A stretch of DNA of 22,108 bases from Acidobacteriota bacterium (GTDB taxonomy: Bacteria > Acidobacteriota > Blastocatellia > Pyrinomonadales > Pyrinomonadaceae), in NCBI GenBank assembly GCA_016716435.1, contig JADJWI010000005.1, positions 1 to 22,108 of the forward strand, given 5' to 3'. Every line of letters begins with the position of its first letter. Position 1 is the stretch's first letter. The notes below the pieces were generated by a model, which did not search any database, was not told where the DNA came from, and worked only from the letters and a program-made list of their open reading frames with translations. Position numbers and translations under genes: made by a program. Positions 1 to 8,338 of the stretch are shown here, in pieces.

Positions 1-92
1 GGCATCTCGAATGGTTTTGATGGCCCCGCGACCATGGGCCCGTTGCCGCTTGCAGGCTCCGCTCGGCGGGCCTCCGGTTCGGACAGGCATGT

Positions 93-455
93 TTGCAGGA
101 GAACTCGCTCGCCGAGCAGATAGCCGCGGCCCGAAAGACCGTCATGGAAGCGGACACCGTGATCGTCGGGCTCTACGGCCGCGTTCGCTCAGGTGCGAAA
201 CAGCGTCGGCATTCCCGAGGAACGGAGCCGCAATTCTCCGCGGGGCACTCGCGGCAGAAGCAGGTGATCGGGATCAGCTTCGGCCAATCCGTACATTCTG
301 TCGTCGTTCCCCGAGATGAAGACCTACGTCGTCGCGTGCGGCGACATGGCAGCCTCCAGCGTGCTGCCGCAAGAGAACTTCTCGACCCAGCAGCAGTTCA
401 CCGGAAAGCTGCCGATCAGCCCCTTCGGGCTTACACCCACGCAAGCTCCCGTGCG
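93..455 (+). pseudogene. Glycoside hydrolase family 3, C-terminal part, frameshifted
   Basis: Three reading frames must be joined to see this protein. Frame 3 gives SLAEQIAAARKTVMEADTVI and then VGLYGRVRSGAK. Frame 1 gives NSVGIPEE, frame 3 gives VIGISFGQS, frame 1 gives FPEMKTYVVACGDM, frame 3 gives SLQRAAARELL, and frame 1 gives FTGKLPISPFGL. In that order these match the C-terminal alpha/beta domain of GH3 enzymes (beta-N-acetylhexosaminidase or beta-glucosidase type), whose usual pattern is V-x-SFGNPY, then FPE, AYGD, QRAAARALFGE and GKLPVSIPGLYPRG. The N-terminal catalytic barrel is not in the window, so the gene is partial at its left side. Such enzymes remove sugars from cell-wall or polysaccharide fragments; the substrate cannot be told here. 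At least four frame changes occur within about 350 bases. They are probably sequence errors near a contig end, but true decay is not excluded. Confidence 0.6.
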
Positions 456-464
456 TAGCTCAAC

Positions 465-694
465 TTACCTAAACCGATTGCCCTTCCAAAGCCCAATTTT
501 CCGCCTGCGGTACCAGCTGTTCGGGCGAGGAGTGACGTTTTGGTAAACGTTTGATTGATGAAAGCGGCATGGTCAGCGAAGCTACCGCGATTTCAGGTCA
601 CCCGCTGTTGCGACGGGCAGCAGTGAATGCCATAAGGTTCCAGAGTTTCCAAATCGATGATGAAACGAAAACGAAACAAATAACGATCATATAA
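465..694 (+). pseudogene. TonB C-terminal domain (energy transducer TonB-like), frameshifted
   Basis: From 548 to the TAA at 692-694 one frame reads RLIDESGMVSEATAISGHPL and continues LRRAAVNAIRFQSFQ. This is the typical TonB C-terminal fold core (IDE-x-G-x-V, then SGHPLLR-x-AAV-x-A). Upstream, in other frames, PKPNFPPAVPAVRA and SDVLVNV fit the preceding P-PAV-A-RASG segment of the same domain. TonB C-terminal domains contact outer-membrane receptors and pass on energy from the ExbBD complex. No transmembrane or proline-rich segment precedes it: the GH3 segment ends only about 20 bases upstream. Either it is the C-terminal domain of the same polypeptide as the GH3 part, or intervening sequence is lost. 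The last strand (usually V-x-G-V-I-x-F-x-F) is replaced by a lysine/threonine-rich end, probably after a further frameshift. Confidence 0.55.
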
Positions 695-785
695 TAACTG
701 CCGAAAGAAGATTTTGACGACTCACCGTGCTGTGAAGGGTTTCCGTACTTGGTTACGATAGCTGCTTTGGACATCAGAATAGCTC

Positions 786-791
786 AAGGTG
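786..791 (+). promoter_or_regulatory. Ribosome binding site of the decarboxylase gene
   Basis: AAGGTGG-like sequence 8 to 9 bases before the ATG at 800. It supports that start, which lies in a different frame from the next recognisable coding block and would otherwise be missed. Confidence 0.45.
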
Positions 792-799
792 GTCCATTA

Positions 800-2253
800 A
801 TGGCGTCGTGGCGAATTGACGATTTTCTTACCGTCCGCGATGGGCGGCTGCACGTTGACGGCCCGACGCCGTCGTTGCCCCCGCGAATACGGAACGCCGC
901 TTTTCCTCTATAGCGAGCCGCGAATACACAACAACTTCGACCGTCTCAAGCGGTCGGCGAGGCTGTCGGCTGGGATTCAAGCTTATTATGCAGCGAAGGC
1001 GATGTCCACGCTCGGCGTCCTTCGTCCGGTGCGCGATGCGGGTTGCGACCTCGAGGTCAATTCGGGCGGCGAGCTTTGGAAAAGCTTTGAAAGCCGGTTT
1101 CCGCGGCGACCAGCTAAATTTCAACGGCCTGAGCAAAGAGGTCAGTGGGGATCGAACTCGCGATCGAGAACGGCGTTTATGCGATCCAGGTCGATTCGCT
1201 CTACGAGCCACTGATCGAAGAAACGGCCACGCGGCTCGGCAAAAAGGGCGAACGTCAGCTCCGGCTCGTCGGGCATCGAATCGGCGACCCCACTCCCGGC
1301 CTGCAGACCGCAATGCTCACCTCAAATTGGAATGATGCCGGACGAGGCTTCGGGGCTTTCGCACGATATAAAGACTCGGAACACCTGAACCTAAGCGGCA
1401 TTCACCGCACGTCGGCTCGCAAAACCCCTTCGCCCGAGGTTTACACAGGCGTTTGACGAGATGTTTGGCGCCTTGCTCCGCATCTATCGCGAGACCGGGA
1501 TCCGGTTGCAGCACATCAATCTCGGCGGCGGCTTCCCGGTAAATTATCTCCGCGACGGTGCAGGCCGGCGACTTCCCCGCCGAACAACGCGAGATGTTTG
1601 CCGCCGACTTTGAGCCCGCCGAGGCGATGCGAGCCGCTCCGCCGCGGTCCTCAAGAAAGCCGAAGCCGAAAACGTCGTCGATCTGCTCGAAGGCATTACG
1701 CTTCTCCTCGAACCGGCCGCTCCATCATCGCCGACGCCGCCATCTGCCTGACCACGGTCCGCAATCACAAGGAACGTCCCGTTCATCAAAGCTCCCTCCT
1801 CACGAAGGAGGTGGCCGCCGCTTCGGCTGACGGGGTGGTTCTCGCATCTGACCACCGACCACTGACCACTGACCACTGGCTCTAACCGACGCCGGCTTCA
1901 ACATCCTGCTTTCGATGGAGACCTACAAATGGTACTACCATCTGGTCTTCAGCCGAGCGTGCCGGCGAGCCGCACGAAACGCCCTACAAACTTGCCGGCC
2001 CGCTATGCGACGGCGGCGATGTCTATTTTGATATCGAGGAGAAGGAAGGCTGCCTGACCACCGGCTCTTGCCCGAAAACGTCGAACCTGGCGAGGTGCTC
2101 GCTCTGCTCAATTGCGGTGCCTATTCGCTCGCCCAGGCCTCGCAATACAACGGCCGCTTCCTTCCGCCCGTCGTCATGACAAAGGCCGACCGCACCGCCG
2201 AACTCATCCGCCGCCGCGACACCTTCGAAGACCTCATCGCCAACGACCTTTGA
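800..2253 (+). pseudogene. PLP-dependent group IV decarboxylase (diaminopimelate/arginine decarboxylase type), multiply frameshifted
   Basis: The gene starts MASWRIDDFLTVRDGRLHVD after a Shine-Dalgarno site and ends ELIRRRDTFEDLIANDL before the TGA at 2251-2253. Between these, pieces from all three frames line up in the correct order for a fold-III decarboxylase. YGTPLFLYSEP and AYYAAKA are near 890-1005 (the lysine of AAKA is the expected PLP-binding residue). SGGELWK is near 1065 and NFNGLSKEV near 1120. GDPTPGLQTAMLTS, GMMPDEA and LNLSGIH cover 1280-1405. HINLGGGFPVNYL near 1515-1550 is the glycine-rich phosphate loop. GITLLLEPGRS is near 1690-1730, WYYHLV near 1935, and GPLCDGGDVYFDIE near 2000-2035 (expected substrate-binding Cys/Asp region). 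NVEPGEVLALLNCGAYSLAQ follows near 2080. The family makes lysine from meso-diaminopimelate or acts on arginine or ornithine; the WYYHLV-type C-terminal half is divergent, so the substrate is left open. At least eight frame changes are needed. A palindromic element sits inside the gene (separate entry). Confidence 0.6.
1791..1877 (+). repeat. Palindromic mini-element plus 7-bp tandem repeat inside the decarboxylase gene
   Basis: First hairpin: CCTCCT (1795-1800), 5-base loop, AGGAGG (1806-1811). Second hairpin: GCCG-CTT-CGGC (1817-1827). The conserved end GGGGTGGTT is at 1832-1840. It is followed by four tandem 7-mers GACCACC/GACCACT (1850-1877). A second copy of the double-hairpin part is at 14382-14422. 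It falls between the decarboxylase blocks TTVRNHKERP and LTDAGFNILLS, where family members, as I recall them, have only a short loop. Confidence 0.7.
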
Positions 2254-2922
2254 TCAGGCGATCGCGAGTTCGACGCCATCGAAAAGTTCAAGAGCGGGAG
2301 CGTATTCAATATGCAGAACGCGACGTGGCCGGTCGCTTATACATTTTGACGAAGCGTGGACGATCAACGGGCTCATCGCGATGACCCAACCTTTCGCGAC
2401 CGTGCACGTAACCTGCGGTCCATCGGTTACGACCCTATCGATCTCCGTGTCTGATAATCGTTCTTTGTGCGAGCCGGCGATGAGACGTAGCGGACCGTTG
2501 TCCGGTCCCGAATCATCGATGTGAATACGAAGGGCAACTATCTCGCGAAGCACTTCCGTGCCGAGCCTGGCAAAATGTAATTCCGTCTTTTATCGTCGCA
2601 ATTCCCCAGTCATTGGAACTCGGCGGCCGGACCACGGGAAGTGTAGTGTCCTGGTGCCATGCGACAAGCCAATTTGCCTTGCCCGCTTTGTTAAAGAGCG
2701 TCGCCTTGAAGGGTATCGCGCTTGCCAGAAATACTATCGACAAGCTCGGTCAACCGTGGGTCACTAGCCAAACTGCGAACTGCAGGGTCAGCCATAAGGT
2801 GGCGATAGCCCGGCCGCTCGGCTCGGCATTCAGCACCCAAGCCGATCAATAAACGAATCCATTTCCGAGTGCTCAAACACCTTCTCCGTAATGAGATAGC
2901 CATTTTCTGAGAAGTTAGTCAC
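2254..2922 (-). CDS. Phytanoyl-CoA dioxygenase (PhyH) family protein, frameshifted
   Basis: On the minus strand the protein reads, with frame changes: VTNFSENGYLITEKVFEHSE from a GTG at 2922; YRHLMADPAVRSLASDPRL; AIPFKATLFNKAGKANWLVA; then WHQDTTLPV; DWGIATIKDGITFCQA; VALRIHIDDSGPDNGPLRLI; AGSHKERLSD; and RRVLHIEYAPALELFDGVE. This is the pattern of small PhyH-like Fe(II)/2-oxoglutarate dioxygenases: the HQD of WHQDT is the expected metal-binding H-x-D, and the His of MSPLIVHASS the distal ligand. Such enzymes hydroxylate lipids or small metabolites; the substrate is unknown. About 222 residues are expected, a usual length for this subgroup. Frame changes lie near 2845, 2700 and 2545. The start is uncertain: an ATG at 2943 directly after the upstream gene's stop is possible if another frameshift is allowed. 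The stop abuts that of the convergent decarboxylase. Confidence 0.65.
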
Positions 2923-2943
2923 TCAAGTGAATCCCGCGGTCAT

Positions 2944-4439
2944 CTACATTCGGTTTTGGACAAGGATCGGCCGGAGAGCTTCGGCGTCGTTTTCCGGAAG
3001 CGGCGTATCTGCATTTTCCTGAAGGTCAGAAAGATTTGCGAGAGTGATGGCCCGGTTGCTTTCGCCGCGGATCTCTGCGATGTAGCCGAGTGCTGTGGAA
3101 GCGGCCTCGCTTGCCCGGTCCTCTTGCCCGAGGGCGCGCAGGCGTTTTGCGGCCTCGATCGTGGCATTTGCCCGTGCGGTAAGCTGCGGCACCTCTTCGG
3201 CTAGCTCGACCGCATCATTCAGGAGCGTTATGGCGAGTTCGTCGCGGCCTTCGCGTTTCGCGGCGTCGCTCATCCCGATCATTGCGATCATCCGTTCGTA
3301 CGGTTCGCTGATCGCCCGCTTCGCCTGCTCGGCCTGATCGTCGCTTCCGCGGGCCGTCAGCACCTGCGCCACCTGCGAGAGCGCGGACATCGAATAGTCG
3401 TGGTCGTCTATCGCCTCGGCGATCTCTATCGCCCGCTCGCCTTTCTCAAAGCCCGCAAACTGGGCCGCGATCGAGCCGAATAAGACATACTTCGCCTTGC
3501 TGTCGCGGGTCTCGGTGTCCTTTGCGAACGCAGCACCTCGTACGCCTCGTCGAGCGCCTCGAGAGCTTCGTCCTTCTCGTCCCGCCGCCAATATTCGCGG
3601 GCAAAACCAAGAAGTGTATTCGCGATCTGCGTCTTATCGGCAACGGCGTCGAGCGTCCGGTCCGCGAGGTCAACGCTGCCTGCCCGCATCAGCCCCTGTG
3701 CGACAGCGGCAAGCAGCGCATCGCGATGAACGTTGTCGAGCCTCGGCAAAAACGCGGGCACGCTCAAAGGTCTCGATCGCCTTGTCGCCCCGCTTTGCGT
3801 CGATGAAAGCATTGCCGATGTCCGTCAACATGCGGATCCGCTCTTCCTCGTGCTCTATCTCAAGCCCCAGAGAGGTGGCGGATTCCAAGATCTCGGCCGC
3901 CTTCAGCGTGTCGTCCTTCGCAAGCCGCATTGTCGCCATCGCCATCAATGCCCCGGCTGCGGAAGCGGGATAATCTATCGCCGCAAGGGTTTCCGTCGCT
4001 GCCTCTTCGTCGCCGCTCTCGGCCTGCTTGATCGCGATGCCCGCAAAAACTTCATCCGGATGCAGAACCTCGGCCGCTATCTCGCGGGCCCTTTCAAGGT
4101 CGCCTTTCGCGGCCTTGATCAGAGCGATCGCCTCGCGTGCCGCGACTGCAGCCCGTATTCCTCTATCGCCTCGGCAAGCTGCAACGCATACTCGTCATCG
4201 TCTAGCTCGGCACACTTTGCCGCCACCGCCATCAGCATCCGGTCGCGGACGTACGGGTCATCGACCGTATCCGCAAGGCTCGCCGCAAGATCGACCTCGC
4301 CCCTCGCCAAAAACCGCGGCACCACCGCCGAGATGGCCTCCGCGCGGTCGTCGCTTTGCGGCATCCGCTCTGCAATAAAAGCCGCCGCCGCCAACACATC
4401 CGCCTCAGCCGCAGCCCTTGTCACAAATCTTTCAGACAT
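2944..4439 (-). CDS. Helical-repeat (TPR-like) protein, frameshifted
   Basis: The start is MSERFVTRAAAEADVLAAAA at 4439 and the stop is TAG at 2944-2946. Four frame segments join into about 498 residues, with breaks near 4138, 3745 and 3530. The whole chain is made of paired amphipathic alpha helices of about 35 residues, such as ALQLAEAIEEYGLQSRHARE, GDLERAREIAAEVLHPDEVF, KAAEILESATSLGLEIEHEE, DKAIETFERARVFAEARLDN, DEALEALDEAYEVLRS and DRASEAASTALGYIAEIRGE. It is rich in Ala, Glu, Asp and Arg. No signal peptide or membrane segment is seen, so a cytoplasmic scaffold or protein-binding role is inferred. TPR-like solenoids usually bind other proteins; no enzyme motif is visible and I cannot name a subfamily. 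The downstream PhyH gene begins 21 bases after its stop, suggesting co-transcription. Confidence 0.6.
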
Positions 4440-4449
4440 AATGTTCTAA

Positions 4450-4601
4450 GCCACAGAGGTCACAGAGAAACTGTGGGCTCTTGGTGCGATCGGTCGCGAG
4501 CGAACCGAGCAAACTGTCGGCAGATCGAGCCCGAACTCGCCGAGCCCGCAACCATAGACTCAACACGCCGAAAACCTCAATGTCTCTGCGTCCTCTGTGG
4601 C
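4450..4601. repeat. 152-bp inverted-repeat element (MITE-like)
   Basis: The left end GCCACAGAGGTCACAGAGA (4450-4468) is matched by the reverse complement of the right end (GCCACAGAGGACGCAGAGA, from 4583-4601): 17 of 19 bases agree. A small hairpin CCACAG/CTGTGG (4451-4476) lies at the left end. The element fills nearly the whole gap between the HAD and TPR-like genes, ending 4 bases from the HAD stop. No coding sequence is seen in it. Confidence 0.7.
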
Positions 4602-4605
4602 AAAT

Positions 4606-5299
4606 CTAATTGAAAACTCGGCGGAGCGATTCGGGCATCCAGTCGTCGAGCCGTTTCGCCACCGCTCCGGCTCCTGCCGCACGAAGTTCTTCCGCCGAGA
4701 CCGTGTTCGCCACGCCGAGCACCTGAAGATCGGCGGCCTTTCCGGCCATTACTCCGGCGGGCGAATCTTCGATCACAAGGCAGTCCTCATGCACCATCGG
4801 CAGCCCGCCTTTCGCAACGCGGGCCAGGTCGATCTGCCGAAAGCCCTCGCGGTAACACGTCGGGTCGGGCTTGTAGGTGTGGATGTCCTCCGCCGTCAGC
4901 ACGACCGAAAAATATGGCACAAGGCCCGTCAGGCTGAGCACAAGCTCGATCTCTTCCCGCTTTGCCATGCTAACGATGCCGAGGTCGAGCTCGGTCGAGG
5001 TCTTCTTGATGAAATTCTCCACGCCCTCAAAAAGCGGCACGCTCTGCTGAACGCTCTCCCGCCAGCGGGCCGTCTTCGCCCCGGCGACCGGAGTCGATAT
5101 CACTTTCTGATATCTCTTTGCCCGCCGCCTCAAACACCGACCGGACGAACACGCGGTCGTTCATCCCCATCCGCGAGTAATAATCCTCGTCGGTCATTTC
5201 GATGCCGTAGGGCTTCATCACCTCGCGATAAGCCTCGCACTGCACCTGCTCGTCATCAATGACGACGCCGTTCCAATCCATTAAAACTGCTTTGATCAT
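4606..5299 (-). CDS. HAD-superfamily hydrolase (beta-phosphoglucomutase/phosphatase type), one frameshift
   Basis: The start is MIKAVLMDWNGVVIDDEQVQ at 5299. All HAD motifs are present: motif I is DWNGVVID with Asp8 as the expected nucleophile; motif II is the Ser of GIVSMAKREE; motif III is the Lys of HTYKPDP; motif IV is CLVIEDSPAGVMAGKAA. The helical cap (EAYREVMKPYGIEMTDEDYY) lies between motifs I and II, as in the subfamily I phosphatases and beta-phosphoglucomutases. The second acidic residue of motif I is Asn rather than Asp, a variant also known in other HAD proteins with DWNGT. One frame change near 5090 splits the gene; the reconstructed length is about 230 residues, normal for the family. 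It acts in the cytoplasm on a small phosphorylated metabolite that cannot be specified. It follows the FAD oxidase by 31 bases and is probably in the same transcript. Confidence 0.75.
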
Positions 5300-5312
5300 A
5301 GTGTTATGAGTC

Positions 5313-5326
5313 CCGCCTTTTGGCGG
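5313..5326. repeat. Short hairpin between the FAD oxidase and HAD genes
   Basis: CCGCC-TTTT-GGCGG, a perfect 5-bp stem with a 4-base loop, fills the 31-bp gap. Read on the minus strand in the HAD frame it would encode NRPPKGGTHN, a peptide of the kind produced by a widespread short palindromic repeat (from memory). It has no T-run after it on the minus strand, so it is not a good terminator for the oxidase gene. Confidence 0.5.
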
Positions 5327-5330
5327 CCGG

Positions 5331-6817
5331 TTAAAGCCGATAGTCCATACCAAACATGTTCCCGAGGCCCAAGATTCCCTTCGGGTCGAACGCCTTCTTA
5401 AGCTCGGCCATTTCATTAAGGTACCGCTCGCCCATCGCGACGTAAAGATACTTCGACTTCAGCTTCCCGATGCCGTGCTCGGCCGAAACGCAGCCGCCGA
5501 GCATTATCGTTTGGGCGACAAAACGGCCGTAAATGTGCCGCGAACGCGTCGCCTCTTCGTCGGTTTTCGGCAGAAGGTTCGCGTGCAGATGGCAATCGCC
5601 GATGTGGCCGAAAATTACGTAGTCGATGCCGCTCGCATCGAGCATTTCCTTCTGAAACCTCAGGAAACCGGCGAAATTCTCGTCCGGCACCGCCATGTCC
5701 GTCCCGATCTTTTTCTGCTTATTGCGGACGACGCGTTCGTTCACCGCCACCGGCAGCGCATGGCGAAAGGCCCGCATCTTCTCGCGGTCGGCGTCGGTGG
5801 TCGTAAACCACGAGCGGTCGATGTCCGCACCGTGCCGCTCGAGCATCGCATTCCACGCCTCAAAGAGGTCATCCTCCGTCTCGGCGGTCGTCTCCTGCTC
5901 AAAATAGATCGCACCCGCCATCGCCTCGGGCGTCTCCGGAAACTTCTCGCGGATAAAGTTCAAAGCTCGGTCATCAAAATACTCAACCAAACTTGCAGAA
6001 GCCTGCTCGTCAGAAAGGGCGTTCCCTCTGCTCGCCGCTTTCACCTCATCAACAAACCCCAGCAGATCGCCGTGCCGCTCAAAGAAAACGACACCCGAAA
6101 AAAGCCTTCGGGCTTTGCAACGAGCCGTAGCTCGATCTCGGTGATCACCCCGAGCGTCCCCTCGCTTCCTATAAAGAGGTCGATCGCATCGAGCGGCGTT
6201 TCGTTGAAATATCCGCTGACGTTCTTTCGCACATTCGGCCGCCGATACGTTGGCACCTTTGCTGTGATACTTCGTCCGCTTTCGGTCGCGAGTGTAACGA
6301 CACCGTCACCATTCGAGAACACATCGCCGCGACGCAATCTTAAAACATCGCCATCGGCAAGCACGACCGTCAAGCCGATAACAAATTCCCGCGTCGCGCC
6401 GTACTTAAAGCTCCTCGCACCCGAGGCATTCGTCGCGACCGTCCCGCCGATCTGGCAACTCCATTCGGTCGGGTCCGGCGGATAAAAAAGCCCTTCGGCG
6501 TCTGCCGCTTTCATCAGGTCAGCCAAAATAACACCCGGCTCCCCGACAGCCGTCATTGCAGCTTTATCGATGGTCTTGATCTTGTTGAGCCGCTCGAGCG
6601 AGACCACCCAACCGCCGAACGGCACAGCCCCGCCGACCGTTCCGGTCCGCGCTCCTGAGATAGTCACCGAAATGCCCGCATCGCTAGCCTCGCGAAGCAC
6701 CGCCGCAACCTCATCCGCCGTTTCGGGAACGATAAGCCGCTCAGCATGCCCTCCGGGCATGTTGCTCGCATCGGTCAGATAATTTTGCAGATCTTCAACC
6801 TGCGTCTTCACTTGCAT
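5331..6817 (-). CDS. FAD-linked oxidase, GlcD/D-lactate dehydrogenase type, one frameshift
   Basis: The start is MQVKTQVEDLQNYL at 6817 and the stop is just before 5331. The N-terminal half is a PCMH-type FAD-binding domain: GARTGTVGGAVPFGG (residues 55-69) and GGTVATNASGARSFKYG (124-140) are the expected FAD contacts, and LFIGSEGTLGVITEIELRL is the next conserved block. The C-terminal FAD-oxidase domain has GHIGDCHLHANLLP and CVSAEHGIGKLKSKYL, with the metal/substrate-binding histidines typical of glycolate, D-lactate and 2-hydroxyglutarate dehydrogenases. The chain ends ILGLGNMFGMDYRL. Length is about 495 residues, as usual. One frameshift near 6085 makes it look like two genes with an ATGA overlap at 6041-6044. 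In truth the sequence is continuous (FFERHGDLLGFVDEVKAASR). It oxidises a 2-hydroxy acid and passes electrons on; the exact substrate is unknown. Confidence 0.8.
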
Positions 6818-6893
6818 ACTTAAGTTTGCCTATCGGCCCTTTAACCTTCTGCGTCTCTCAGTGCATCGGCTTAACAACCATTTACCTTACGAA

Positions 6894-8250
6894 CTACGCC
6901 AAAGCGTCTTCGCCGGACTCTAGGACAGCCGCTAATAAACCGGCACGCACGTGGTCTATCCGCTTCTTTACTCGCTGCTTCTCGTGCTCGGTGTCCAGTG
7001 TCATTTCGGCATATTCCGCGGTCAGCATTAATTGCCTTATAAGTGCAGAACGGCGTGACCGCGAGCCAGTTCGCTCGGCCACAAGCTCGATTGCTGACGC
7101 AAGCTTCAAAAAGACTGCCGAATTGCCCTTACCGCTCATGCGGATCTGGTCGAAGGCCGTTCCGAGAAAATCGGCAAACCCCGGGGCGTTCACAATGATC
7201 AAATGCTTGCCATCCGCAACTCTGGCCCTTTCCGGAAATTTCTTTGATGCGAGTTCGCCCATCAATTCCCCAAGGTTCTCGATGCAATTGACGGCGGTCG
7301 TCGTATCGTTGATGCCCGGTGACAAAGCCTTAAGCGCAATATCAACAAGTTGACGAAGCCCGAACCCAACATCCTGCTCGATGGTCCGATCTCTCGCGAC
7401 CACAAAAAGATCGTTGAGTTCTTCTATTTTATCGTCACCAAACTCTTTGTCATCCAGCGGCAATACCGAAACGATCCGCGAGCCCGTGCCGACAAACGAA
7501 CCAACCGCTACTTCCATCCTAACGACACACGCGTTGTCGGCCGCAAACTCGGCCATATCGTCAATGTCAACCAACTTAACGTATCCCGATCGCGACGATG
7601 GCACCTTCATCCAATCACGCTCAACGTCATCCAATTTATCATCTATCTCGTCATCATCTTCGGCCGCCGGCTTGCCGAGGTCATCGGGAAACAGAGTACT
7701 TATGCTTTTCTTTGTCTCATCGACTATCTCGCCGATTATAGTGCTGATCTGGAGCGAGGCGGAGATGTGGTGAATAAAAAAGATCAGAACGACGATGCCG
7801 CCGATCGCCAGAACCAGCCCTGTGACGACCGCGATCGAAGGAACGAATTTCTCTTCGTCGCCGCTTCTGATCGTTCGCAAAACAACTAGGCAATATGCGA
7901 AAACCGAGACGAAATATCCGAGGACGAATTGGTTTGCTCTGTCGCGAAGAAAGTTGCGAAAGATACGCGGGGTGAACTGCCCGGAAGCCTGATTGACCGC
8001 ATTGAGCGTAAGTGAAAACAAGAGCAGCCACCGTCAGCATGGACGACGCGATCGCCGTCAGCATTCCCCGCGAACCATCGACGCCGACACCAAACAAAAG
8101 CGGATAGCACGAGGTCCAATCGTTACCGATCGTCGAATCGACCTCTACCAGCACCAGTGCCAAGACGATCGACGCAGCGATCATCAAACCCGGAACAAAC
8201 CACAGTGACGCCCTAAGCTCGATCCAAAAACTTATCAATCGATTGGTCAT
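6894..8250 (-). CDS. DUF2254-like integral membrane protein, one frameshift
   Basis: The start is MTNRLISFWIELRASLWFVP at 8250 and the stop is TAG at 6894-6896. Four hydrophobic segments lie in the first third: WFVPGLMIAASIVLALVLVE, MLTAIASSMLTVAALVFSL (rebuilt over the frameshift), FVLGYFVSVFAYCLVVL and VTGLVLAIGGIVVLIFFIHH. Between them is QFTPRIFRNFLRDRANQFVL, a hallmark of the DUF2254 family. A soluble part follows with DVGFGLRQLVDIALKALSPG, another conserved block. The total is about 452 residues, a normal length. A missing base near 8014-8021 breaks the frame. It is an inner-membrane protein of unknown function. The acidic stretch AAEDDDEIDDKLDD marks the start of the cytoplasmic part. 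It lies 88 bp after uvrB on the same strand, with no terminator hairpin seen between. Confidence 0.8.
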
Positions 8251-8338
8251 ACTTGGCGCAAAGGGCGTCTTTCTATCGTATCAAACATCCCGTCATTTTT
8301 AGTACGACCTCGGCTCCAAGTTCGACCCGAAACGCGTC

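Noticed and set aside
1850..1877. Four tandem GACCACT-type units as a CRISPR-like array
   Set aside because: Units are 7 bp, directly adjacent and without spacers.
6041..6044. ATGA overlap suggesting two coupled oxidase genes
   Set aside because: The FAD oxidase reads on without a gap once one base is corrected near 6085; this is a frameshift, not two genes.
5475..6485. Long plus-strand open frame of 336 codons
   Set aside because: It is antisense to the FAD oxidase, whose motifs are unmistakable; the frame is open only because of the high GC content.
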